Shown one piece after another: positions 1 to 6,983 of a stretch of 64,000 nt of DNA. The notes under the pieces are model-generated. The model made no database searches and was not told the DNA's origin. It saw only the letters and a list, made by a program, of their open reading frames with translations. Location of the stretch: NCBI GenBank assembly GCA_019744815.1, contig JAIEUA010000011.1, positions 186,001 to 250,000 on the forward strand. Direction: 5' to 3'. Position numbers and translations under genes: made by a program. The DNA comes from Phycisphaerales bacterium (GTDB lineage: Bacteria > Planctomycetota > Phycisphaerae > Phycisphaerales > UBA1924). Numbering within the stretch: the first letter of the stretch is position 1; each line of letters begins with the position of its first letter.

Positions 1-1
1 G

Positions 2-859
2 CTGGTCGAGCGACTGAACACGCGGCGGCTGGAGAAACTGCTGACCGATCAGCCGTGGGACATGGTCATCAACACCCATTTCCTGCCCGCCAGCCTCATT
101 GCGCGCGCTCGCAAGAAGGGCAAGAGCACGCAGAAGCAGGTGACGGTGGTGACGGACTTTGAGGCCCACGCGTTCTGGGACAACCAGCCTTGCGAGCACT
201 ACTTTGTCGCGACCGAAGAGGCGAAGCGGACGCTGGCGGCGCGCGGGATTGCGATGGCGGACATGACCGTGACAGGGATCCCGATCGATCCGCTCTTCGC
301 GGTTGAGAAGGACGTCGCCGCGCTCCGGAAGAAGCACAAGGTCGGCGGCGACCGCCCCACTGTTCTTCTCATGGCCGGCGGCTTCGGCGTGGGGCCGATC
401 GAGCGGATGTTTGATGCCGCGATCGAGGTCGGCACGCCGTTGGACTTGATTGTGGTGTGCGGCAAGAACGCGAAGCTGAAGGCCAAGCTCGAGAAGGTCA
501 AGACGCCCGAGCGGCATCGGGTGCAGGTGATGGGGTTCACGAAAGAGATGGACGAGCTGCTCGCCATCGCGGACCTCATCGTGAGCAAGCCGGGCGGGCT
601 GACGACTTCAGAGTGTCTCGCCCGCGGCGTGCCGATGGCGATCGTGAATCCGATCCCGGGCCAGGAGAGCCGCAACAGCGACTTTTTGCTCGAACACGGC
701 GCGGCGATCAAGATCAACAGCCTGGCGGCGATGACGTACAAGCTGGATGAGCTCTTGGGAGACAAGCCGCGGATGGCGACGCTGGCGCGGAACGCGAGGG
801 CGTGGGGCAGGCCGCGGGCGGCGCGGGAGATCTGTGAGCGTGCTTTGGCGCTGGTATGA
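2..859 (+). CDS. GT28/MGDG-synthase-like glycosyltransferase, 5' end missing
   Basis: Seen: an open frame runs in from the left edge and stops at 857-859, giving 285 residues of the C-terminal part. NTHFLPA (about residue 23) matches the N-domain of monogalactosyldiacylglycerol synthase / UgtP / MurG-like enzymes. MAGGFGVG and SKPGGLTTSECLARGVPM match the C-terminal nucleotide-sugar binding domain of GT28, followed by NPIPGQESRNSDFLLEHGAA. Known: such enzymes move a sugar from a nucleotide donor to diacylglycerol or another lipid acceptor at the inner face of the membrane. Inferred: a membrane glycolipid synthase; the acceptor cannot be told. The real start lies outside the window, and the internal ATG at 62 is not the start because the homologous frame continues upstream of it. 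Confidence 0.85.
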   Translation: MVERLNTRRLEKLLTDQPWDMVINTHFLPASLIARARKKGKSTQKQVTVVTDFEAHAFWDNQPCEHYFVATEEAKRTLAARGIAMADMTVTGIPIDPLFAVEKDVAALRKKHKVGGDRPTVLLMAGGFGVGPIERMFDAAIEVGTPLDLIVVCGKNAKLKAKLEKVKTPERHRVQVMGFTKEMDELLAIADLIVSKPGGLTTSECLARGVPMAIVNPIPGQESRNSDFLLEHGAAIKINSLAAMTYKLDELLGDKPRMATLARNARAWGRPRAAREICERALALV

Positions 860-930
860 GCGCGCGGGATCACGCGGCCCGGTCGGAGATGGGACGGGGT
901 GATGCGGCGGCGTGGGTTGTGTGTGGGGCG

Positions 931-1743
931 TCAGCCGCAGGGTTGGAGGGGTGGGGCGCGGGAGGTGGGGGTTTGAGGGCGCGGGGCTGGGCGCTCTTCA
1001 CGCGGCGCGGAGATGGTGAGGGGGACGGGTTGTGTTGGTGCGTGTGCCACGCCCTCAAGGGTTGCGACTTGAAGGTGGGACTCGGGCACCACTTGATGCG
1101 GGACGGGGGAGGTGATGGGAGCGGAATGACCCACTCGCTCACGCTCGGGGCTCGTCAAGACAGGTGAAGGAGATGGGAGCGGTTGGTGGTCGGGGATGGG
1201 ATGTGTGATGGAAGCGTCGGTGGCCCCACGCTGGCGCGTGGGGTTCGTGGAGGGAAGCGGAGCCGCGGCGGTGGTGTATTGGACCGCGTGGGTGTTCAGG
1301 TGAGTCTCGTTCCCCTCACCTGCTTGGCCTTTGGCCAAGCGGTCCTCTCCCCGCTGCGCGGGGCGAGGAAGCGCTGGAGGCGCGTACGCCCGCAGCGGGC
1401 GGGGGGTGAAGTGGGCGAGGCGGAGGAGGAGTTGGCCGTTGCGTCCGGCGGTGTCTTTGGCGCGTTCGACGAACTCGAGGGCTTGCATGCTCTTGGGGTT
1501 GATGGGGACGTTGCGGCAGGTGTGGGCGAAGTCTTCGAGCGCGTAGGTCATGGCGTCGATGACGCGGGGGAGCTGCGCTATTGCGATCGCGCGGATGTGG
1601 ATGGCTTGGGCGAGTTCGGTGTGAGCGAGGAGGAGGAGGCCGCGGTCGGAGGTGAGGAAGGCGCAGAGGGCGGGGAGCGTCACCTGGAACTCGTCGGCGC
1701 ACATCTCGAGGGTGAAGTCGGGGCGCTGGAGGATCTCGAGCAC
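931..1743 (-). CDS. hypothetical HTH-like protein with a repeat-derived C-terminal tail
   Basis: Not recognised as a named family. The first about 125 residues look like real protein: GC-rich third positions, helical, with a helix-turn-helix-like stretch (FTLEMCADEFQVTLPALCAF). After about residue 130 the frame runs through dispersed repeats and becomes low-complexity, with PAQRGEDRLAKG, NPTRQRG and SPERERVG strings. The GTG at 1743 is chosen as start, but the frame is open back to a stop at 1870-1872 with in-frame residues that also look coding (PPDEKLPA), so a non-ATG upstream start or loss of the true N-terminus is possible. Inferred: a small DNA-binding-like protein whose original 3' end has been replaced by repeat insertions, or a decaying gene. 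Confidence 0.4.
   Translation of the reverse strand: MLEILQRPDFTLEMCADEFQVTLPALCAFLTSDRGLLLLAHTELAQAIHIRAIAIAQLPRVIDAMTYALEDFAHTCRNVPINPKSMQALEFVERAKDTAGRNGQLLLRLAHFTPRPLRAYAPPALPRPAQRGEDRLAKGQAGEGNETHLNTHAVQYTTAAAPLPSTNPTRQRGATDASITHPIPDHQPLPSPSPVLTSPERERVGHSAPITSPVPHQVVPESHLQVATLEGVAHAPTQPVPLTISAPREERPAPRPQTPTSRAPPLQPCG
1129..1155 (+). repeat. dispersed 27-bp repeat, SVSEG/AYARGS family
   Basis: Core CGCTCACGCTCGGGGCTCGT. The same core recurs at 4970-4996, 5005-5031, 5314-5340, 25640-25666 (inverted) and 25685-25712. Here it lies in the C-terminal tail of the hypothetical minus-strand gene, where it is translated as SPERERVG. Confidence 0.8.
1224..1363. repeat. cluster of three perfect small hairpins
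   Basis: Three inverted repeats lie within 140 bp: 1224-1243 (8-bp stem CCCCACGC, 4-nt loop), 1322-1340 (8-bp stem GCTTGGCC, loop TTT) and 1349-1363 (6-bp stem CCCCGC, 3-nt loop). They fall in the low-complexity tail of the minus-strand hypothetical gene and coincide with the translated NPTRQRG and AQRGEDRLAKG strings. None has a following T-tract, so they look like repeat units rather than terminators. Confidence 0.7.
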
Positions 1744-2031
1744 CGCGGGGAGCTTCTCGTCGGGTGGGTCGAATGTGGAACGCGGTTCGATGCGAAGTCC
1801 CCCAGCGGCTCGCCCGATGTCACGGTCGGGCGAGCGGCGCGGGGAGTTTCGCAGGATCCGCGAGATGGTTCAATCGGTGCGGGGGCGGAGAGGCGAAGAT
1901 TGTCGGGGGAACGACGAGGTTGTGCGCACAACGACGGCGGTGTGCGCGAAGGAGGCACCAAGCTGGTCGAGCCAAGGTTGGTGGGACGGGGTTGGTGGCA
2001 GCCAGCCGTCTACTTCCGCTAGACTCGGATC

Positions 2032-2493
2032 ATGGGGCAATCCAAGACGTTGACGCAGGCGAGCTTTGATGTGTTGGTGCGAGAGCACTTGGCGCCGGTG
2101 TTCAAACGATACGGCTTCAAGAAGTCGGCGCTGAACTGGTACATCCGGCGGGACGAACAGCCCGGGGGTTGGGGGATCATCAACCTGCAGAAGTCCGCCT
2201 TCGGCAATCGCAACCACATCACGTTCACGTTCAATCTGGCGGTGATGCACGATCGCGAGCCGGAGCATGCATCGAAGCGGCGGGCGCATTACTGGGGTGA
2301 GCAACAAGACCGGATCGGTTCGCTCTTGCCGCGATCTCACTATTCATGGTGGGATCTCGAGCAGCCAAAGCGAGGTGGACAGTCGCTGCCCGCGCAGGTG
2401 CTGAAGATTGCCGAAGAAGTCTGCCCGCTTCTGGAGCGGAGGGCGATTCCGTGGGTGCTGGAGCGTTTGGCGGGGCCGCCGGTGGTTGGGTAG
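2032..2493 (+). CDS. DUF4304-like protein
   Basis: A 153-residue soluble protein. The N-terminal region (LVREHLAPVFKRYGFKKSALNWYIRR) followed by INLQKSAFGNRNHITFTFNLAV matches the DUF4304 pattern: a helix with a GFK/R turn, then a beta sheet with Q-[KR]-S and a Phe-rich strand. The function of DUF4304 is unknown. There is no signal peptide or membrane segment. It stands alone between a minus-strand hypothetical gene and a minus-strand membrane protein, so no operon context helps. The ATG at 2032 is the first Met of the frame and leads directly into the conserved region. Confidence 0.75.
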   Translation: MGQSKTLTQASFDVLVREHLAPVFKRYGFKKSALNWYIRRDEQPGGWGIINLQKSAFGNRNHITFTFNLAVMHDREPEHASKRRAHYWGEQQDRIGSLLPRSHYSWWDLEQPKRGGQSLPAQVLKIAEEVCPLLERRAIPWVLERLAGPPVVG

Positions 2494-2659
2494 ACTCGCC
2501 GCCATTGGCGAAAAGAAAAAGCAAGGCGGCGGGGATGGACGCGGAGACGCGACCGACCACGATCACCCGCTCAAAGCAGCGGATAATCGTGACACATGAC
2601 AGATTGGCCGGGCCACCTGCCCCCACCGCGCCGCCGGTGCTGGGTAACTCAATATCCTG

Positions 2660-3967
2660 TCAGATGTAGTCCTTCACCGGCTCCGGACCGAAACTCTCTT
2701 TGGTTTTCTTGATGAACATGAACCAGACGAAGATAAACAGCGAGAAGGCCAGCGTCAGTGTAAGGCCGATCATAAGGCCGATGTTGATCCCTGCCCCCGG
2801 CTGCTTGGCCATTATGTCGCTGGGGTTGAGCGTCAGCCAGCGCTTCATCGCGGCGTCTTGCTGAAAGATCATGACAATCGAGACCGGGGTCCACAACAGC
2901 GAGATCCCAGACCACACGAGGTGCAAGAGCCTCCCTGCAATCAATCGCTGCCGCGTCGCAAACCCCGCCGCGAACAGAATGACACTTAGCACGATCCCCA
3001 CCCCGATCTGCAGTTTGATGGCCAATGTCAATGCCATGCCCAGCAGTTTATGCCCCTGCATCTCCAACACCCACACCGACGTGTTCAATTCCATCATCAC
3101 CGACATCAGCCCGCACCCCGCACACGACAGCCCGATCCCGGCCCAGACCATCGAAATCATCCCAATCGTCTCGGGCCAGCTCGTCGGCCGCTCAATAACT
3201 GCCATCGTGCCCGACGCCTTCGCTTCGTGTTGCCGCAACCGCTCGCTAATCGTTCCGTGTATCTTTATGATTTCATGTTGTTCATTGTCGGGCAGTCGGA
3301 ATACGACGCGGCGATCTCCCGGGATCATTTTTCTTGGCTTGTCCCGGTCGGGCTGTGGCTTTGTAGATCCGAGGGTTCCGGCGAGGGCACTCTCGCAGAT
3401 GTCAATTAGCAATTCTAAGTGCCAGGGGTCGGGATCGCCTAGGCTCGACGAATTACAACCGCGAATCACTTCAATCAATCCCGCCGCATGAACGGCAATA
3501 GCATCGACCCTCTCATGAATCTCCGCAGCTTCTCTTGTGGCGCAACAGTACTCATAAGCCGCACCCCGCAATAAAGCCGCCCCTTCGGAAATAATCGTTG
3601 CTTTCCGTGGCTCGCTGGCCGACGTGACCGCCATGTTGATGCAATGCCCAAGCAATCGAAGCTGCGGTGATCCTACCGATGGCCTGAGTTGCGATAGAGC
3701 GGTTGACTTAATCCACCATGCATCAAATTCATCTTCTTTAAGGGCGAGTGCCTTATCGCAATACTCAATGGCGTCCATCGGCTGCTCGCATGCCATGGCA
3801 TCACGTGCTAGGTCTAATAGATCTAGCACGTCGTGATATGTGTCACCCAGTTGTGTCGCGCCAAGCGATATACTGCCGCCACAGTAGTCACACTTGGCCA
3901 ATGCAAGCCCAGAGCGCACTTGCAACTTGGCGCCACAACTCGGGCAATTCAACGCAAATGGATTCAT
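2660..3967 (-). CDS. zinc-ribbon protein with four C-terminal membrane helices
   Basis: 435 residues from the ATG at 3967. That start is chosen because the protein then opens directly with a zinc ribbon (NPFALNCPSCGAKLQVRSG and CDYCGG: two CxxC pairs) and has a GGAG a few bases upstream; in-frame Mets further upstream (to 4096) add only low-complexity residues. The middle (about residues 30-230) is soluble and helical with TPR-like spacing (AIEYCDKALALKEDEFDAWW). Four hydrophobic segments follow at roughly 285-310, 325-355, 365-390 and 405-430. Family not recognised; a zinc ribbon joined to a membrane domain is frequent among unannotated planctomycete proteins. Codon use is less extreme than in the neighbours. 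No operon partner: E2 starts a new minus-strand unit upstream. Confidence 0.75.
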   Translation of the reverse strand: MNPFALNCPSCGAKLQVRSGLALAKCDYCGGSISLGATQLGDTYHDVLDLLDLARDAMACEQPMDAIEYCDKALALKEDEFDAWWIKSTALSQLRPSVGSPQLRLLGHCINMAVTSASEPRKATIISEGAALLRGAAYEYCCATREAAEIHERVDAIAVHAAGLIEVIRGCNSSSLGDPDPWHLELLIDICESALAGTLGSTKPQPDRDKPRKMIPGDRRVVFRLPDNEQHEIIKIHGTISERLRQHEAKASGTMAVIERPTSWPETIGMISMVWAGIGLSCAGCGLMSVMMELNTSVWVLEMQGHKLLGMALTLAIKLQIGVGIVLSVILFAAGFATRQRLIAGRLLHLVWSGISLLWTPVSIVMIFQQDAAMKRWLTLNPSDIMAKQPGAGINIGLMIGLTLTLAFSLFIFVWFMFIKKTKESFGPEPVKDYI

Positions 3968-4108
3968 CGCGCGGGCTCCGCTTCCCATGGTATCCGTGCC
4001 GACCAAGCTAACCGACGCGGCCCCTGTCGACAACATTCCCGCGGGCTCTGGTCGGGCAGCCCGTTGGGCGGCTCTGACGTATGGCTCCGCTCGCATGCAG
4101 AAGTCGAG

Positions 4109-5608
4109 TTATCCCCTCGCCGGCCCCAGCAACTGCTCCGCATCCTGCAGCAGTTTGACGATCTCGGCGAGGGCCAGAGCCGCGGTGGCGCCGTCGACGA
4201 CTCGGTGGTCGCAGGCGAGGCTGAGGGGGAGCAGTTTGCCGACGCCGATCATGCCGTGGCGGACGACGACGCCGTCTTTGGCGCGGCCGACGGCGAGGAT
4301 GCCGACTTCGGGGTAGTTGATCACCGGGGTGGCGAAGCGCCCGGCGTGGCTGCCGACGTTGCTGATCGTGAACGTGCTGCCCATCAGGTTTTCGCGGGCG
4401 ATGGTGCGGCTGCGGGCGCTCTCGGCGGTCTGGGTGATGGCGCGGCCGATCTCGAGGACGCCGAGGCGGTCGGCGTCGCGGACGACGGGGACCATGAGGC
4501 CGCTGTCGGTGTCGGTGGCGATGCCGAGGTGAACGCTGCGGTGCTGGATGATGAAGGCGTCGGCGGCGGGGTTCTGCGGGTCTTCCTCGACGGTGGCGTT
4601 GAGGGCGCGGAACTGGGACTGGTTGAGGACGCGGGCGACGGCGGCGGCGACGAAGGGGAGGAAGGAGACCTTCTCGCCGCTGGCGGCGGCGAGCTTCTTG
4701 CGGAGGGATTCGAGGGCGGTGACGTCGGCTTCATCCATGACGGTGAAGTGGACGGCCTGGTTGATGGATTGGCGGAGGCGGTTGGCAATGGTGCGACGCA
4801 CGCCGCGGAAGGGGATGCGGATGTCGGCGTCGGGGGGTGTGAAGGAGTTGGAAGGGGTGAGGGGTGAGGAAGAGCGGGAAGGGGTGAGGGGTGAGGGGTG
4901 AGAGGGGCGAGGAGCGGGGGCGGGAGGGATGAACGACGGGGCGGCGTTGCGGCCGGGGGCTGGGGGAGACCCCGCGCTGACGCTTGGGGCTCGTTGAGAA
5001 GAAGACCCGTCGCTTACGCTCGGGGCTCGTTGGGCGTTGCGGACGTCTTTTTCGGTGACGCGGCCGCCGATGCCGGTGCCGGTGATGGAGTCGATGTCGA
5101 GGCCGAGGTCGCGGGCGAGGCGGCGGACGGCGGGCGTGGCGAGGGCCTTTCCGGGGGCGGCGGACATGCCGGCGAGCTCGCCGCCCATCTTGCCGACGAC
5201 GGTGCCGGCGTCTTCGCGTTCGGCGGAGGGTTCGGGGGCGTCGATGACGGCCGTTGAGGAGTGGGAAGGGGTGAGGGGTGAGGGGTGAGAGGAGGATGCG
5301 TGGGCGTGGGCGGCCCCCTCGCTCACGCTCGGGGCTCGTTGGGCGCTGCCGCTGGCCTGGTAGGTGACGAGGATGTTGCCGACTTTCAGGATCTCGCCTT
5401 CGTTGCCGTTGAGTGAGGCGATGGTGCCGGCGCGGGGCGAGGGGACTTCGACGAGGGCCTTGTCGGTCTCCATCTCGGCGAGGATGTCGTGCTCGGCGAC
5501 GGTGTCACCGACCTTGACGCGCCACTTGATGAGCTCGGCTTCGTGCACGCCCTCGCCGAGGTCGGGGAGGATGAATTCGTCGGGGTTCGATGACTTGTGG
5601 TGGGCCAT
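4109..5608 (-). CDS. dihydrolipoyl acyltransferase (E2) of a 2-oxoacid dehydrogenase complex
   Basis: 499 residues from the ATG at 5608 (MAHHKSS). Domain order: lipoyl domain about 6-80 with the lipoyl lysine in METDKALVEV (K50); E3/E1-binding domain about 155-192 (ATPAVRRLARDLGLDI, GTGIGGRVTEKDV); catalytic acyltransferase domain about 263-495 with the DHRVVDG active site (His468, Asp472). Known: E2 transfers the acyl group from E1-bound TPP via lipoate to CoA. The substrate (pyruvate or branched-chain oxoacids) is not decided by sequence. It lies downstream of E1-beta on the same strand, 128 nt apart. Odd: both interdomain linkers contain copies of a dispersed genomic repeat translated as QRAPSVSEG, QRAPSVSDG and QRAPSVSAG, plus SPLTPS runs. 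No E3 (lipoamide dehydrogenase) gene is in the window. Confidence 0.93.
   Translation of the reverse strand: MAHHKSSNPDEFILPDLGEGVHEAELIKWRVKVGDTVAEHDILAEMETDKALVEVPSPRAGTIASLNGNEGEILKVGNILVTYQASGSAQRAPSVSEGAAHAHASSSHPSPLTPSHSSTAVIDAPEPSAEREDAGTVVGKMGGELAGMSAAPGKALATPAVRRLARDLGLDIDSITGTGIGGRVTEKDVRNAQRAPSVSDGSSSQRAPSVSAGSPPAPGRNAAPSFIPPAPAPRPSHPSPLTPSRSSSPLTPSNSFTPPDADIRIPFRGVRRTIANRLRQSINQAVHFTVMDEADVTALESLRKKLAAASGEKVSFLPFVAAAVARVLNQSQFRALNATVEEDPQNPAADAFIIQHRSVHLGIATDTDSGLMVPVVRDADRLGVLEIGRAITQTAESARSRTIARENLMGSTFTISNVGSHAGRFATPVINYPEVGILAVGRAKDGVVVRHGMIGVGKLLPLSLACDHRVVDGATAALALAEIVKLLQDAEQLLGPARG
4852..4905. repeat. GGGGTGAG-type direct repeats in the E2 linker
   Basis: Short direct repeats of GGGGTGAG, translated on the minus strand as repeated SPLTPS. 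An almost identical block (GGAAGGGGTGAGGGGTGAGG and onward) recurs at 5264-5292 in the other linker of the same gene, and related AGGGGTGAGG arms occur at 27655-27747. Confidence 0.7.
4970..5031. repeat. two tandem copies of the SVSEG repeat in the second E2 linker
   Basis: Copies at 4970-4996 and 5005-5031 of the core CGCTTACGCTCGGGGCTCGT, in direct orientation with a 8-nt spacer, encoding QRAPSVSAG and QRAPSVSDG in the E2 reading frame. Confidence 0.85.
5314..5340. repeat. SVSEG repeat copy in the first E2 linker
   Basis: Core CGCTCACGCTCGGGGCTCGT, same orientation as the 4970-5031 copies; encodes QRAPSVSEG just after the lipoyl domain. Confidence 0.85.
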
Positions 5609-5736
5609 GGGGAGGACTCGGGGAAAGCTCAAAGCAGCAAAGCTCAGAGCAGCAAATCAAGGCATGGGGATCCGGAGGATACAGAGTGACGGAGCCGTGG
5701 ATTCTATTTGAGCTTTGCGTTTTCTCGCTTTGAGCT

Positions 5737-6735
5737 TTAGTACGCGAGCGTTTGCGCCACGCTCTCGCTGATCCGCTTCGAATCGGGCAGGTACTCGAGC
5801 TCGAGCTTGTAGTAGGGCATGACCGTGTCGAAGCCGGCGACGCGTTGGACGGGGGCTTTGAGGTGGAGGAAGCAGTGTTCCTGGATCTGGGCGGAGAGCT
5901 CGGCGCCGAAGCCGCAGGTCTTGGGGGCTTCGTGGACGATCACGCAGCGGCCGGTTTTCTGGACGGACTGGATGATGGTGTCGGTGTCGATGGGGTAGAT
6001 GGTGCGGAGGTCGATGAGTTCGATGGAGACGTCCTCGGGCATCTTGTCGATGGCGGCGAGGCATTCGAAGACGCTGGCGCCCCAGGTGACGAGGGTGAGG
6101 TCGGTGCCTTCGCTGACGACCTTGGCCTGGCCGATCGGGATGGTGTAGTCGCCCTCGGGGACTTCCTCGCGGAAGGAGCGGTAGACGCGCTTGGGCTCGA
6201 AGAAGACGACGGGGTCGGGGTCGCGGATGGCGGAGAGGAGCAGGCCCTTGGCGTCGTAGGGCGTGCTGGGCATGACGACCTTGAGGCCGGGGGTGTGGGC
6301 GTAGATGGCCTCGGGTGAGTCGGAGTGGAGCTCGGGGGCGTGGATGCCGCCGCCGACGGGGACGCGGACGGTGAGCGGGATGGTCACCGCGCCGCGGGTG
6401 CGGCTGCGGTAACGGGCGGCGTGGTTGGTGAGCTGGTCGTAGGCGGGGCCGAGGAAGCCTTCGAACTGGATCTCGGGGATGGGACGCATGCCGGCCATGG
6501 CGAGGCCGATGGCGGTGCCCATGATGCCGGACTCGGCGAGGGGCGTGTCGATGACGCGGTCCTTGCCGAAGATCTTCTGGAGGCCTTCGGTGACGCGGAA
6601 GACGCCGCCGTTGTGCCCGACGTCCTCGCCGAGGAGGACGATGCGGGAGTCGCGGTGCATTTCCTGCTCCAAACCTTCGTTGATGGCATCAACGAGGGTG
6701 AGGCCTTTCTGCTTCATGACGTCGGTTCGGGGCAT
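5737..6735 (-). CDS. 2-oxoacid dehydrogenase E1 component, beta subunit
   Basis: 332 residues, the usual length for E1-beta. The ATG at 6735 has GGAG about 6 nt upstream. Conserved features: [33 protein letters not shown], the TPP-domain stretch GTAIGLAMAGMRPIPEIQF, and the C-terminal transketolase domain with IELIDLRTIYPIDTDTI and VIVHEAPKTCGFGAELSA. With E1-alpha it forms the TPP-dependent heterotetramer that decarboxylates a 2-oxoacid and reduces the E2 lipoyl group. E2 follows it on the same strand. Odd: E1-alpha is not adjacent but 3.9 kb upstream, beyond an oppositely oriented GH38-like gene, and a decayed second copy of this gene's 5' end lies at 9796-10003. Confidence 0.93.
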   Translation of the reverse strand: MPRTDVMKQKGLTLVDAINEGLEQEMHRDSRIVLLGEDVGHNGGVFRVTEGLQKIFGKDRVIDTPLAESGIMGTAIGLAMAGMRPIPEIQFEGFLGPAYDQLTNHAARYRSRTRGAVTIPLTVRVPVGGGIHAPELHSDSPEAIYAHTPGLKVVMPSTPYDAKGLLLSAIRDPDPVVFFEPKRVYRSFREEVPEGDYTIPIGQAKVVSEGTDLTLVTWGASVFECLAAIDKMPEDVSIELIDLRTIYPIDTDTIIQSVQKTGRCVIVHEAPKTCGFGAELSAQIQEHCFLHLKAPVQRVAGFDTVMPYYKLELEYLPDSKRISESVAQTLAY

Positions 6736-6970
6736 GGGAGCTCCAGTGGTCTTTGGGCGGAGGTATCAGCGGCCGGAACGGTGCGATGCACGGGACGATC
6801 GGACGGGGCGAGGCCGGTCAGGGCATTGTCCCAGTGTACGCCCTTGAGTCGGTTGGTACCTTCGTTTGAGGCGCGTCTGGAGGCGTTGTTGGGTGCGGTT
6901 CGAGGTGTCCCGGGCGGGCGGATGAGGCGTGTTGATCGCGGAGAGCCGTGGTTGGTGACGCGGTGCCGCG

Positions 6971-6977
6971 GGAGGAG
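6971..6977 (+). promoter_or_regulatory. ribosome binding site GGAGGAG deciding the GTG start
   Basis: GGAGGAG with 6-nt spacing to GTG 6984. The in-frame ATG at 6948 lacks such a site and would place charged residues ahead of the signal peptide. Confidence 0.75.
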
Positions 6978-6983
6978 TGGATT

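Noticed and set aside
3968..4096. Longer N-terminus for the zinc-ribbon membrane protein
   Set aside because: The extra 43 residues are low-complexity; the ATG at 3967 leads straight into the zinc ribbon and has a GGAG nearby.
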